Assembly: GCA_030248215.1 (NCBI GenBank)
Contig: JASANG010000837.1
Coordinates: forward strand, 55,326-119,325
DNA length: 64,000 nucleotides
Direction: 5' to 3'
Source: Enoplolaimus lenunculus
Taxonomy: Eukaryota > Nematoda > Enoplea > Enoplida > Thoracostomopsidae
Part shown: piece by piece, positions 21,757-35,472 of the stretch
How the letters are laid out: each line of letters begins with the position of its first letter
Numbering within the stretch: the first letter of the stretch is position 1
Program-made: the position numbers and the translations under genes
The notes under the pieces: generated by a model
What the model was told of the DNA's origin: nothing
Database searches by the model: none
Seen by the model: only the letters and a program-made list of their open reading frames with translations

Positions 21757-24105
21757 CGATATATTTTTACTGCGGAATATTTTGCAATCCCTAAGCAACT
21801 GGTCTGCCGGCGCGATTGATCTAATGAAATTGACGGATACTCGCTAAACCTTATTACAGTCATGTATTTTCTATATTCGTAGCTTGCAACAACAACCGTG
21901 ATGCAAAATTCCCTGTTAATGCGTTCGTTCCACGCACAACCTCATTGCACAAACCATTGATTTTTGAGTCTTTTACCGAAGCAAAATTAATCGTATTTAA
22001 TATGGGATCCGTTGTGGCAAACGACGTGTAAACAATATAAGCTGCAATTCAGTTGAATTATTGCTTGCAAATGTTTTAGTTCAGCCGAATCACAATTTTT
22101 CCTTAAGGAGCTTACAGCCAAAATCAAATAAAATTTTCATGTTTGAAAAATGTTTAGTTTTAACTAGAGTTGGCGGAACAATAATTGAAGTTTTAATTTT
22201 AGGTTATACTATGATTCGTGGTTGAAAATTAGCGAGACGCAAAACCACTCATAGTAATTGTAATGTTGGATTAACAAAACTGAGTTTCTTAATTTTAAAT
22301 TAGTTTGCTTAAACGCGTATCTTAAGCGAAAAATAAGTTTAGTTTGAACTAAAAATTTCGTTCAAAAACCTGAAAATATTTTAGGTCAAGCTAAAGTTAA
22401 AATTTTAGTTGAGTAACATTCAAATTAAGTAAATCTTAAATTTAACCTTAAGCTTTAGAGTGTAGTGTCCGTTATATGTTTCGCTCGAATCACTTACAAA
22501 CTCATTATCTCATTTAGTTTCTTCATAAGCTTTAAGTCGAATCGTAAACGTAACACTTGTTCAAAAATACCCAATTCAGTTGAAATCAAGACATTATCCA
22601 GTTGTATCTGAGAGAATTTTTATTTTAAAACACTCGAGCTGATGAAAACTCACAGCTTTGCTCTGAACGCGAATTAATTATGGTGTCTGGCTTGACAAAT
22701 ATGATCCCGTTTTAAACTCAGTTTCATTGTACTTAGCAATTGCAAGCAATAAAATTATTGAACACTTACTTGTTCCGGTTCTATGAGCATATTATGTTGA
22801 ATTATTGCGGTTGAAAGTACTCTTTACTACAAATTGTAGAAAAAGTTACTAACTGACAATTTAATTTCAATTATTAGACTTTAGACACACCAGTCTGATA
22901 GGTTTGGTGTATTTTTTATCTTGATTAGATTTTTAGGCTAAAGACTAAAGCGTAAATTGTGTAGTGTGCAAGGATATATGCATGCTGTTTAAACGAACGT
23001 CCCGCTATGTTACGTTCTTCCCATAGCGAACGAAAGTAATAAAATTTTTATAGTCCTCGTTGTAGAGAGGGGCATGTAGATTAACCAATTAGCAGCGGTT
23101 GTATTGTTAGCGTTTTGCAGTCTCAACGTCAAATCAAATATATGTGACTTTTGCGGTGATTTGTGTTCAAATGGTTTGAAATGGTACGAATTGCTTTCGT
23201 TTTCTTTATAAAGTGTTGCTCACAGAATTGTATATTGTTGAAATAAAGTAAAAATCGATGTTTTTTGTGTCTTAAAAGCTAAAGCATCTAAATTTTCCAC
23301 AATATTATATCTTACATTTTTTGGTATTTCAATGGGAAATTAGCGCACTTGTAGCCTTGTCCAACAACCGTGTGGACAAGCGTAATTCGAAGCTTTAAAT
23401 TTATGCTAAAGTCTGAAAATTTCGAAACCTGTTAGAGCAAAATTTACATGATAAGAAAATTAATACAAGAAAATTTGAAACTGATTTTTGTAAAGTTACG
23501 CTATCTATGGATGCCTGTATAGTATATACTGAGATACGGGCGTATAGAACGCTATCCGTGCAGTCGGCCGGTCCTGTTGAAAATTTTCGTCAAAAAATTT
23601 TCGTCCTAACACAAAATAATCTTTTACCAACAAATTGTGCGATTGCAAACAGAGTTTGTTTAAAGACGATATTTTTTTATCTTCAAACACAATAATCGAA
23701 GACAACTATTTGACCTAAATTTTTTTAAACATATCAACCGCCATTTTGCAGTTTATATCGTGTTGTAAAATGCTGCAGATATGAAAAATTAAGTTAAAAA
23801 AACGTACTTTTACTCTGTAAAGTAGTTTCTGGCGATCTGTAGTGCAGTATGTTGCACAAATATGCAATATGTGAAGTGCATGCACGCACGTTGCATTATG
23901 TTTTCTAAATAACAATAAACTAAAGGTGCGTTTGTTGTTAGGTATTTACATGCGTGTTTGTTCGTTGCTCAAAGGCGATGATAGTTTGGGTGATTTAGCA
24001 ACAATGGCGCTATTCGTTTTTTACTGTTTTCTGGCACCAAATTTAAATATACTTATAATCGGGGCCGTAAACTGAGATACACCAAGTGCACACTCACCTC
24101 CCCTT
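21757..24105. other. Gene-poor AT-rich spacer
   Basis: Long stretch without recognisable exons, RNA genes or paired repeat ends. Open stretches at 23505-23915 on both strands look like chance. Confidence 0.4.
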
Positions 24106-24283
24106 GAATGGTCAATGTTACCTTTAGGGACGTAACAGTAGATTAAGCGTGTTCGCAAGACTAAGCCTAACCCTAAGCGTTGCAAAAATGTGTTCCTAAG
24201 CCTAAGCCTAAGGTAAACAACGTAATCTAGAATCTAAAAGAAACCTGGACGCCCGTTAAAGTAACATGGGCCCCTTAAATTAT
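24106..24283 (+). mobile_element. MITE with GCCTAA runs, variant copy
   Basis: The left end is GGTCAATGTTACCTTTAGGG and the right end GTTAAAGTAACATGGGCCC, inverted relative to each other. Inside are TAAGCCTAACCCTAAGCG and TAAGCCTAAGCCTAAGG. It links the GCCTAA family (12319, 34709) with the short element at 815-903. Confidence 0.65.
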
Positions 24284-25551
24284 TTCAACCCCCTTGGAAA
24301 TGTTTTGGGCTGCTTTGTTCCTTCTAAGTACGGCGATATCCCCGTATGCTCTACTTTAACTTTTTGGGTCCCCTAATGTTTGGCGTGCTACTGACCTGTT
24401 TAGAATGCTTGTTGTGGCCAAGGTTACTCAGGCCAATTAAACGTAACCTAAAATTATGGAATGCGGCTGCGAATCGTTGAACAGGAATACAATGCAATTG
24501 ATGGTGGATAACTCAAAATGGAATGGATCAATTAAAGTTCGCCCCTATAAATAAGGGGGGAACTTGAATTGTTTGCATTGTGAGAGGCTTATTTGAATTA
24601 CCTACATGAAATTTATATATTTTGAATGACATAGAATAAAAGTATTTGGTGTCAAAACAGCTGCTTGAACAAATGTTAAACATTTATACAGCGTGAGCGT
24701 TGTTAATATTAACAAGTCTGCTTTACAGTATTATATTATTTTGGCGTAATTAGCTTGTGCAAAACTACTTTGACTGATAGGGTAGCTTATAAGTTTAATA
24801 CTTCAGGGCCTGAAAGCTTAGTAAATAATATCAGAAACTTCTTTTGGTGCAAGCGCTCTCTAAGTTATTTGGAAAATACAGTATTTAAATAGGTTTCAAA
24901 AGGTCTCTTCCCAACGACTTATTTTGAATGCTGCTGCGTTTTTGCGTTGATCTCGTCAACGCACTGCACTGGGGTAATTCAAGTTACTCGTGGATGCAGA
25001 GGCGGGCGAAGGGGTTGCGTTCTGCCGTTAGAAAATTATTTGTGATAGAATGGTATGGTCACTACATTACAATTTTTCGATGTTTAATGGAACATATATA
25101 GCATACAGCAATAATTGCGTTTAGTATATAACTTTTGCCAAACTGACACACGTAGGAAAATTTTAGATCCTCCGCTGATTAAGGTTGCCTCATCTTTAAA
25201 GGCCGGTGGGTCAATTATGCATTGCGGAGATTTTCACAGTTTATACGTGACAGTTGTTAACCCGGGGCCTTACGTATTGCTGTAGTCACCCCCAAAACAT
25301 TTGAAAATTAGTGATCCCTATTTTGAGTTTCAATCAATAGAGATCTATAAACCTAAGACTCTCGCAATGGATATAATCCACAAATTTTAATTAACGTTCA
25401 CACATTTCATTACTCTTAATTAGTAGAGTATGTAACTAATTTTTGAACTGAAGTTACAATTTCGCTTCATAGTATAACTGGCAATTAAATATTCAAATTT
25501 TAAGATTGCAGATTTTATAGTTTAATGTCGGTGTTTGCCTAATATTGCAGT
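24284..25551. other. Spacer upstream of the prolyl hydroxylase gene
   Basis: AT-rich; a repeat fragment at about 25007-25080 resembles 12142-12240. Promoter elements cannot be fixed from sequence alone. The last 10 bases before the ATG (AATATTGCAG then T) look like a splice acceptor. Confidence 0.4.
25541..25551 (+). promoter_or_regulatory. Candidate trans-splice acceptor just before the hydroxylase start codon
   Basis: CTAATATTGCAG precedes T-ATG at 25552 by a single base. The only upstream in-frame ATG-like start nearby, at 25524, is in another frame and stops at once. In nematodes, spliced-leader acceptors commonly sit this close to the start codon. The site could equally be a normal acceptor of a non-coding first exon. 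Confidence 0.35.
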
Positions 25552-28500
25552 ATGTTAAACGTTAGTATATTCGGCGTTATATTAGTGTATCTGATGCCGT
25601 TGGGTACAACACTTGCCGAAGTATTTACTGCAATGGTTGATTTGCAAAATTTAGTTCGCGGAGGTAAGTGAAAAATCATTGTTACACTGCGCGTAATTAT
25701 AAAATTTTTGACGTAACGGGTGGACAGAGCGCCATGGACCGTGTTTGCGATTGAATTGTGTTACGCGCTACGGCGACTGCAGGCGCGCGATGGCGGACCG
25801 CAACCGAAAGTACGCCTTCTGCTCCGGCAGAAAATCGACCTCCGGCTCCGGTAGAATTTCTGGCGCAAATTCCGCTAAAGTCGGTAGTGAAATTTTGCAT
25901 ATTTTTTACAAAATGTATTAGTTTGGTGCTTGTCGTTTGAAATTTTGGTACAATGTTGAGGAAAAATTTTCCGAGATATCGCAAAACTTAAGAGCGTAAA
26001 ATCAAAAAGATTTAAACAACACCTTACAGCGGTGCGCTTCACAGTGTAAAGTCTAGCGTAACTCATAAGCTATAGATTTACAAGACTATGGCTGAGTTTT
26101 TGAAACGTGCTAAGTAATTACTTAACCATTCTGTCGTCTTAAAAGCGTACTTAGTAAAGTAAATACTTAACTTGATAACTAAATTTGGTATATTACGGAT
26201 TAACAGATCAGGCATATTAATTAACCTTGGTCTAATTGGAAGTGTAGACTTGAGTTGCCATGTTTATATAAAGCAAGACTATTACTTTTTTGTATTTGTT
26301 TTTGCTTAAAAAATTAAGTATTTACTTAAGTTGGCGACTTAAATAATTACTTAAGTATAACTTAAAGAAATACTGAAGCAAGATTTCAGAAACCCAGCCA
26401 ATAACACCAGCCATTTCCGGTACAGTTTAATAAGATATAAGAGACGATCTTCTGAAGAAATGTTGCATTTTTGAGCTAAAGTAGGTCTTGGGAGTGGCCA
26501 AAAACCAAGTTTACTGAAGGTCAGGTGGGGATGCTGTTTGTCCACGTGCGATTTAATATATTTGTTTCGGTAACTTGAAAATCAACTTAAAGCTGTATAT
26601 ATCTTTAACGTGAATGTTTTGTTCTTAGAGTCTCACGTAATCGATGTAGTTGATCAGTATATTGAAGCGGAACAACAACGGCTTAAGAGACTGCGCGAGT
26701 AAGCATTTTATTTCTGAAATATAATATTAATTTATTGCCGGCTTCTTATTTTTAAAAATTTGCCTAATATTTTAGGCTAAAACTTACCATTTGTTTTAAA
26801 CTTTAGGTATAAATTTCTTGCGGTACATATCGGTAATATAAATTAGCCCGAAGCAAGCTCAACCTACAAGGTAACTAAGAAAGTTTTAGGACGGGTATAA
26901 GGTTAAAATAACAAGCTTACAAGTGGGACTGAAACCGTTTTAGGTTTAGCAAAAATTTTCATGGTAACCTGAGCCCTCCAGGCCACTTTTGGGCGACGGG
27001 ACCGAGATCAATGGTAACAACCATGCGAAATTATTAAATTGAGCGTAAGGTAAACATCAATATGTTAAACATAACAATAGGCGCACACGAAAGGCAAATT
27101 TTGTTACATTTAATGTTAACCGTCAAAACTTTTTATCTGATATTTCAAATTAGGCTTGGTCGAATTTCAGTATTGCTCACAACTATAATCAAGCGAACAA
27201 AGAGACACTTCGTGGCGAGAATGAGCTAATGACGCATCCAGTTAATGCATTCTTGATGCTCAAACAATTAACGTCCAGTTGGGCAGATGTTGAGTCGCTT
27301 ATGAGGCATAATTCGGCTGAAGGTAAAACATTTTGGTGTTCACACCTTCCGTGCATTGGCTTTCCACTTGTGCTCGCGCGAATATTTTGTGTTTCGACTC
27401 AATTTTTATTATTTCAATCTTGTATTTGAACCACAACGATCTCGGCTAAACGCCGTTTATCACCACTCAGCTATAGGAACTTGTCAAATATTTTGCAATA
27501 AATCAGAAACAATACTTGAATCTGCGTTTTTTATATTAATTTTTACTTTATTTTAAAGATTTCATCAAAAATATTACAAACCGTCGCGCTGCAATGTCAG
27601 TCCAGTTTCCGAGCAAAGAAGATTTGGACGGCGCAGGTGTTGCACTTTTGCGTCTGCAAGACACATATCAAATACCGACAGGCGAAATTGCATCCGGTCG
27701 AATCCGCGGTATTAGCCAAAATTCTAAGAGCTTAACAGGTAAGCGTGCGTTATGAAATGTGCTAATCTTTAATTTAAGCAGTTAGAGGAGAGCAGATATG
27801 CCCTTAACCTCAAAGTCAAGGTTAATTATCTGAGCGTGTCAGCAAACATGGCTTGATTTTGCCAAACCAGACCTTTAACCTGTGAGCCTAAACCTTAGTT
27901 TTTGCCGACAACAAAATAGGCTTACCCCTGGTTAGGCCTCCGTGTACGCCAGCGGCCATTCCCAATATATGCTGAAAATGAGTTAAGTTTCTTGAATCAA
28001 TCCGAGTCAGATTCCCGACGCCGCGAGTTATAGAAAATACATACCGCTGAAGTATTTAGTCTAAAGCAATGTAAGTAAAAACTTATTTTGGCGAGTTTGT
28101 GCTGTTTTATTACTTGGTATAAACGGTTTATTTTCACTCGGCCAACAGGTCGTTCGGACTGCAGTAATTAGTTAAATGTTAGTAGTATCTGAGGAGGGTC
28201 GCATGCACAAAGGTTTATAAGAGAGAGCGCGAATTTTTTACTTGTGTAATCCAGCAGATTAGAAAAATCCTGTAAAAGTACATTTTACGCTAGTTTCTTA
28301 AAAAATTTCGGGAACGCATGTGTATCCAATCAGACTACTATTTAAAGAAATTGATTCGTGGTAAATTTAACTGTTCGCCGAATGAGATGATGGAAGAGTA
28401 TTAAGAGTACACGGTCTACGATGTTTGTAGCACGAGACTGCTTTGAACTATGCCGTATCGCTTATAACGCGCAAGATTATTATCATACGGTAATGTGGGC

Positions 28501-31500
28501 AAAGGAAGCATTGGATCGCGCTGAACGCGAAGTTGAGTCGTCAGTTGATGAAGCTGAAACGCTTGAATATTTGGCATACTCTCTGTATCAGCAAGGAAAC
28601 ACCAAACGTGCTCTTCATTTATACAGAAGAATATTGGAGCTTGGTAAGAAATGTTGAAATCGTACGAAAAAATTGTCCAAATCCGAGTCAAAAGCCCACC
28701 GCAAAGACCGAACGACATGTGTTATTAAGCTCGGGCAGAGTAGCCCAAAGTGGCGCTATTTGATTATTTGGACAATAACTTGTGCAACGCGCGATTTGCA
28801 TATTTTACATTTGAGTCAAATCGTAAGCGCAAACTGACGACGTGAATATAGCACGTGGCAATAACATTAGATTGCTTTTGATTTTGAAATTTTTTATTGA
28901 TTTCAACTGGGCAATAGAAATATCAGAAAGTTTGAAAGGATTAAAGCATTTGATTGTTTCCAAAATATTCACAACTCGTAATGTCTGATTATTGGTTGGC
29001 ATACAAATTTGCAACGCAGTGCCTGAACCTTCGCGAACTCACCTACGGGGCAGGCATGACGATATTATTGAATTTTACAGATCCCGACCATCCCAGAGCA
29101 GAAGGAAACATACAATACTACGAAGATCAACTACGTGACCAAGGCGAAACCTTTTCGAGTCCAAGCGATCCGGACTACGAAGACGTCAAAGACCAAAATT
29201 TGCCTCCGTTGTCGAATAAACGCAAAGATTACTATTCGACCGATTCTGATTGGACAAATTACGAACAACTTTGTCGTGATGAAGGAAACGATAAGGTTAA
29301 TCGACCAACAAACAAGAATTTTGAATTTTATATGTCAATGGCTGGGTTTCTGATACCATACTTAATAAGTACGACTTAGTACTTAAGTACTTAAACAAAA
29401 ATTCTTGCATGTATCTCATGGAAAAAGCTCGTGTTGATTTTTTGAAAAATTTACTTTCTAATAAAGTATTTAAATAATGTAGTAGAAGGGATACTTTAAT
29501 CCTTTACCGGATATAATTATAGGCAATATGATTTGCTGTACAGGCATTGTGGAAATTCGACTGTAATCTTGAAACTAATACTTAAATGGTAATGTTTTTA
29601 AGACAAACTACATTAAAATTAAATTTCCGGTATGTGAGTCTTTTTTATTTTGAGTTCAGGTATGAAATATATGTTGTTCTTCAATTTTGACTTTGTAAAA
29701 TTTATATATTTGATTATGCGTCTTGATGTATAAATTTTAGGGCCCGGCATATGAAGCGACACTTTATTGTTACTACAAAAATACTCATCCAATCTATGGT
29801 GCATACATTCGGCTAGCGCCGATTAAAGCTGAAATTGTTCATTGGAAACCGAAAGTTGTACTATTCCGTGATATATTATCATACGACGAAATCGAGGTTC
29901 TCAAACTTCTCGCAGGCCCAAAGGTGCGAAAAACCCGATTAGTGCAGAAAATAAAAAAATTATAATTTTTGGTCTAAATTAGGGTTTTGTAAAGCCTACA
30001 TTATTTATATGGCCCAGGTTGATCAGGGACGGAACGTTTGTTGCGGGACTGCAACCGAGTCAGCTTCAGTATAAAAGTAGTGTTTTTAATTAAGCTTTAA
30101 CCTCAGGCTTAAGATTATGCTTATACTACAGCTACAGCCCTGTTCCGTAAACTTGCCGTTTAAATCAAATATTGAAGTTAAACTAACGTTGATATTGTGG
30201 TTCTTTGACTAGACGTCATAATCTTAGAGTAATACTTGTTTAGCATGTATCAGAAATATACGACCCTGCCGTATTTTACTCAAATTTAAGTGAAACTGTA
30301 AAATATTTAATCGATTGTTAAGCTGTATTGTTTATTGTCGTTTAATTCTGTTCGAAACTATCTTTTCTTAAAGGCGTAGTCAGGATTTTAGCAAGGGATG
30401 AAACTTTTCAAACATTTATAAAAAATTCGAAGATGTTTCTTGCGTTACAATTGGTGAATGTTTTTTAAAAAACCCTGCACACAAACATTACTCAGAGTGT
30501 TTTGACTCATTTATCGCACTGGCGGGCAACGCCCTTGCCTCCTGGCAGCATAATTGCAACAGCAAGTTTTGTTAAAACGTTTCCGAGTGAAATCTGAATG
30601 TAACATTTTCAGCTTAAACGAGCAACGGTAAAGAATGGAAGTAAACTCGTCACTGTTGGATACAGAATTGCCAAAAGGTCAGTTAGGATAATAGTATCTA
30701 AATTAGGCTTCGACTAAAAAATACCTCGATATATGTGTATGGTTGTATTTAGGTCGTTTAGCTAAACCTTGACAACGTCCGCGTAATGTCTCTAACGAAT
30801 AACTGACGCTACAATACTATGCCTGGAAGTTTAATCCCAATTTAAAAATATTTGCTAGAAGATATCAGCCATTGATCAAGTAGGGCTTATGAATATAGTT
30901 ATATTAGGCACAGGATTTATTAAACGAAATTTTAAACTTATACATTAAAGAGATTAAGCGTCCGAACGTTTTCAGCCAGGAATTCTACGACAATGATTTG
31001 GTTTTTTAACTTTAAAATTTGCAACCTGTGTTACTTGTTAAAGTTGAAAATTTTTTATCAATTTTAACAAATGGTTCCGTGTTTTGTAAATATTTGTTTC
31101 ATTTTCAGTGCATGGTTAAAAGACTGGGATCATCCAGTATGCGAAACAGTAAACAAGCGTATCGATATGATAACGAATTTGGATATGGTTACGGCTGAAG
31201 AATTACAGGTGATTTTGAAAAATGTGCTGTATAAAGGTTTGTAAAACACACTTGAAAACGATTCTGACACAACAATTCAATGCTTAACAATGCTTAGTTA
31301 TTGAGTTATTATCGAAAAATTACGTAAATTCGTGTCCGTGAATTTATATCTATAAATTTTAAGAAGACCAAACACCAATATATTAAATGCTTGTGCAAAG
31401 CTTGTTCACTCATCCAATATTTCAAACGAACAATATTGCAGACCACTATTATAGCGGTCCGGATTTTTGCGTCAACCTTGAATGTGAAGGCACAAATGAA

Positions 31501-34500
31501 ATCTTTCACGGCTCACATATACCTCCTGAAATTGTTCTGTGCTGCCTAGCATGCTGAGCTGGCTACCAACCGGTTCAACTTGCTTTTAAGCGGGTTTGCA
31601 GAATACTAAACTGTTATGAAATATATTTTTTAGGTTGCGAATTACGGTCTTGGCGGCCATTACGAACCTCATTTTGATATGTCTACGGTAAATGTACAAA
31701 ATTTAGCAAGAAGGTGTTTTGAACCAAAAAATCCGCTCGATATGCCGTTATTGTAGTGGTGGTCCATCGAAGAGTTATGGCTAATAATTCTAAACCTTGG
31801 GTTAATCATTCTTTTTGCGCATAATTGTACTCGAGTTTTATCAAATATAGATTTTTATGCACAAGTTATACATATTGAGTCGTCTCTGAATTATAGTTGA
31901 TTTTTAAAACTAGTAAAATAAAATGGCTTCGGTCACAACATAGAGTCATATTTGAGTCACGGGGAATTAAGTTTAGTTTGATTTTGTCCGAACAGCTTGG
32001 ATGTGAAGGTTGAGTGCAATCTACCGACTTTTTATTATTGTTTGTTGTAGATCCGAGATGATCGACCGTCGAGCCAATCAGATGGAAATCGTGTTGCAAC
32101 TTTATTGTTATACGTAAGTAAAACTGAAATGAATACGTTCAGTGGCCAATAGTTAAGCATTGGTTTTTGGACTGATATCCGGTTGTGGAGCTGGTGTTAA
32201 GTTTAAAGAGCTAACATCCAGGTTTTGATTTATTGTCTTTTTTTATATCGTTCGTGGGTAAATCTGATACAAGGTTGTGCATTGCACAAAAAGTTTGCTG
32301 AGTGAAAGCATAAACTTGATGCATATTGCCAATCTAAGTTGTCTAAGAAGTAATGGTTGACTGACTTGCCACGGTGTATTTGTCTTTAGATAAATTATGG
32401 CTAAAGACGCTGTGTATAATACAATAAAACGCCGTCCAGTGCCAAGGTTATAGTATATCCAATGGCCCCAAAGCTATGAGATAGGTACCTTGTAAAGTAT
32501 CCAGGAGCGTAACAGCTAATCCAAACACGGAAGGCCACACACAGGGGGACACGATATATAATAGCGGACAATAATCTGTCGAGCGAAGCATTTGAGATGC
32601 GAACTATATTAATCGTAAATACCAAAATGTTAAACATGAATTACACCAAAAGCGCAAATTTTTTAATGGATGGTGGATTTTGCCGGGGTCCCTAAATGCC
32701 GTGGGCCTATACGGGGCAGAAAACGGTAGGTGTTATGCCTTATTTTGATGCTGGCGGAGAACAAAACTTGAGAAAGATTTTTTCTTTCTAAAGCATGGAT
32801 CTTAAAGGGTTTGCAAAATTTGTCAAAGTTAACCAGCAAGCGAATTTGGGTCGGTTACAACGATATAGATTTTCAAACAGACGAACATCTGCGATTGGGA
32901 ATATCAAAAGGGGAACAGAAGTATTACAAATCAAGTGTGAAAGATGTGCTAAATTTCGACCATATTCATTCGTCCGTTCGAAAGTTGCAAGACCTATTAT
33001 CATCCGTTGATGGGTGCTACATACATTTTACATTATGGACCCAGATGACAGCTAAAAGTTGACACGCATGCAGCGACATAGCATGGAACTTGTACTTAGA
33101 TATGTTGCAGTCAGGGTGCAACCAAAATTCCGGTTCCGGAAGAGAAATCTGATAGTTTTTAGTATCCGGTTCCGTTGAAAATTCTGGTATTTTTCCACCG
33201 CAATTTTCCGGTAGTTTGGTATTGACAATTTTTCACATTCCAAAATTAAGAAAAATTTGCCTTATTATTCTAAATTTTTTCTAAAATTTTCTGAGCGTGT
33301 ATTGCCAACATTTTTGAACTGTGTCGTACTCCATAATTTTTCGTACGTTTCCAGCTGCCAGCATATGTGTCATGATTTTGGCAATCTAAATAACATTTTT
33401 ACACCATTAAAGCGATAAAATAACGTTAAAATGAATCTTTCGGTAAGCAAGCATTTTTGTTTCCCGGTTCTAGTATTCTTTTAACTTTCTAGTTCCGGTT
33501 ACGGTATTTTATAGTACGATTGCACCCTGCTTGCAGTACTTGGTAACCTTATTGTACTCTTCACCCACTTTTGTGATAATTTATATTGTATAAACCAAAT
33601 TTGTTATTTTAAGCTGGAAGCACCAGAAGCAGGTGGCGCCACAATATTCAGTAGACTCAAACTGACTATGTTTCCATCCAAGGTGACTGTGATATTTATA
33701 AGCGGATAGTGGGAAAACTATTTATGTGATTATCTAATTGGACATGTTACATTTGGAACTGTTTTATGCTAAGCCAATAATAATAAGTTAAAGTTTAAAA
33801 AATGCAAAAGTTATTAAGCAAAGCGGACTAAAGGCAAATGTTTACAATAAGAAATTTCAACTGACTGTTATTAAATTCTTCGTGATATCGGTCGGCGTTG
33901 TTCTGAACTCCATTACTACTCTTGGTGGTGAGTATACTAACATCAGAGACATATTTGCGATGTTGTGCATTAAATTACGAACAGTTTTCGGCGCCACAAC
34001 ACACCTTTTTCACAAACATTAAGTATTTCAGTACGATGGCTTGTTTTGGCATAACTTGAGACGAGATGGTGAACCAGATCTATCAACCAGGCATGCAGCG
34101 TGTCCTGTGTTATCTGGCCAAAAATGGGGTATGTACTATTTTCAAAACATTGCATCTAAACATATATATTAAGCTTCCAACTAATAATTAGCATTTATGG
34201 ATTCTAATTATATGATTTTCATCTGTTCAAAGGAACTCGTATTGTCAGACACTGTGTCCAGACAGTGTCTACATTGTCTTTAGTCCCTTCGAAGGACCTG
34301 CTTTCAAAACCAACTATCTAGTTAAACCTCCTGTGAAGTCCTTATAGCTTAAGGACATTGTCGTTTTGTCCCGCCCTTAAAACCAGGCGTGTGGACAATT
34401 TTTTACAGTAGCGTAGACAGTATTACGTGGATGACCCATAAACACTAATTTGAGATATACATCTTTATTGATACAACTCAAAATAGAGAACCCGACAGAT

Positions 34501-34653
34501 TCACAACAGTACCTTGATAAACGTAGCTTTGTATTTTACGTATGTTTCATTTTAATTTTCATTCTATAATTTATAGTAACAAACAAATGGATTCACGAAC
34601 GAGGTCAAGAATTCCGACGACAATGCGCGTTGAAACCAGATGAATATGAATAA
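25552..34653 (+). CDS. Collagen prolyl 4-hydroxylase alpha subunit, complete, 14 exons
   Basis: Exons: 25552-25663, 26629-26698, 27171-27322, 27559-27738, 28431-28643, 29081-29295, 29741-29923, 30613-30677, 31109-31208, 31634-31687, 32051-32113, 33614-33682, 34032-34128, 34577-34653. All introns are GT-AG and phases join to one frame of 549 residues plus stop, close to the 534 of human P4HA1. Residues 1-22 form a signal peptide. Residues about 23-170 are the N-terminal dimerisation region (VNAFLMLKQLTSSWADVESL). Residues 172-242 are the TPR-like peptide-binding domain (ARDCFELCRIAYNAQDYYHT). The C-terminal dioxygenase domain keeps the iron ligands His443 and Asp445 (GGHYEPHFDM), His513 (STRHAACPVL) and the 2-oxoglutarate-binding Lys523, with His513-Lys523 spacing of ten as in human. 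The enzyme hydroxylates Xaa-Pro-Gly prolines of procollagen in the ER, normally with protein disulfide isomerase as beta subunit. Introns carry MITEs (26089-26400, 33112-33529). The donor after exon 6 (GTTAAT) is the weakest junction. Confidence 0.95.
25775..26030 (+). mobile_element. Decayed hAT-like MITE in hydroxylase intron 1
   Basis: Words such as GGACCGCAACCGAAAGTACG, CTCCGGCTCCGGTAGAATTT and GTAGTGAAATTTTGCATA match the interior order of the elements at 3440 and 47627. The termini are too decayed to fix limits or a target duplication. Confidence 0.5.
26089..26400. mobile_element. MITE with TGGCTGGGTTTCTGAAA ends, in hydroxylase intron 1
   Basis: The left end TGGCTGAGTTTTTGAAACG and the right end TTTCAGAAACCCAGCCA are inverted copies, and both arms continue with TTACTTAA-rich sequence. 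One end of the same family lies at 29339 in intron 6 (TGGCTGGGTTTCTGATACC), with decayed sequence after about 29395, and a lone end near 10725. No coding capacity. Confidence 0.65.
33112..33529 (+). mobile_element. hAT-like MITE in hydroxylase intron 11
   Basis: The element is 418 bp, flanked by GTTGCAGT (33104-33111) and CTTGCAGT (33530-33537), a 7-of-8 match as expected of an ageing 8-bp duplication. Its ends are CAGGGTGCAACCAAAATTCC and ATTGCACCCTG. It lies between exon 11 (to 32113) and exon 12 (from 33614) and does not touch splice sites. Confidence 0.85.
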
Positions 34654-34708
34654 ACAAACGCCGGAGCGTGTCCAATTAGAGCCAGATGTAGTAAACTTTA
34701 ATTCAAAC

Positions 34709-34918
34709 TTTGGCCAATGTAAACAACAGGGGCGGAACAGTATTATAAGCATATTCCTAAGCCTAAGCCTAAGCCTTAAGCCTAAGCGCAAGCGTAAGAA
34801 TAGGTTTATTCCTAAGCGTAAGCTTAAGCCAAACAACCAAATAAGTCTAAAGCGTAAGCTTACTCTATTCCCGTCCTACATAAAAACATTCCGCCCATGA
34901 TCTTTTCATGGGCCCAAA
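34709..34918 (+). mobile_element. MITE with internal GCCTAA runs, copy 2, just downstream of the hydroxylase stop
   Basis: The ends are TTTGGCCAATGTAAACAACA on the left and CTTTTCATGGGCCCAAA on the right, an inverted pair. The middle has CCTAAGCCTAAGCCTAAGCC followed by further CCTAAGCG words. It begins 56 bp after the hydroxylase stop, so it may be part of the 3' untranslated region. Confidence 0.8.
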
Positions 34919-35472
34919 CTTTCAACTGCAAGTGGCGAGTGTTCCCGTTGGCGCAGCGGTTGCAGGTACATCTTTAAAGGATTCATGCAAAACACTGCAA
35001 TAAACAAAGTTATAAAAGATAAATCATAACAAGAAAATGAACTAAAAAATATAATAATTAATTATTGTACTCCAAAAATCAAAATGGCGGCTGGCGACCG
35101 TATGTTGGATTAGCGAACGAAATTGCGTCGTTGCTGTATTGTATTCGAGAGTTTAATTGTTGTTGTTGTTGACTCCGTCTCCTGAAACATAAAAACTTTA
35201 AGATGTAACGGAAATTCTCATAAAATTCAAGCAAAAACTGACAGTTTTTTACTGGCATTGCAAAACTATAGGCACAGCTATCGTGCAGGTACGCTGCACT
35301 GATCTCCTATTGCTATGTCTGGATGTGTGGCTAGTTTCTGGACGTATTATTCACAAACTGCCGTCGTTACTATGTTCAACATATACTTACTGCAGAAAGC
35401 ATGCTAGTAAAACTTGACCGCGAAAGTACTTAGAGACGTAGCGAGCTGCTGAATCTGTAGATTGTTGTAAAC
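34919..35472. other. Spacer downstream of the hydroxylase gene
   Basis: AT-rich; an AATAAA hexamer at 35000-35005 could serve the hydroxylase transcript. No gene recognised. Confidence 0.35.
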
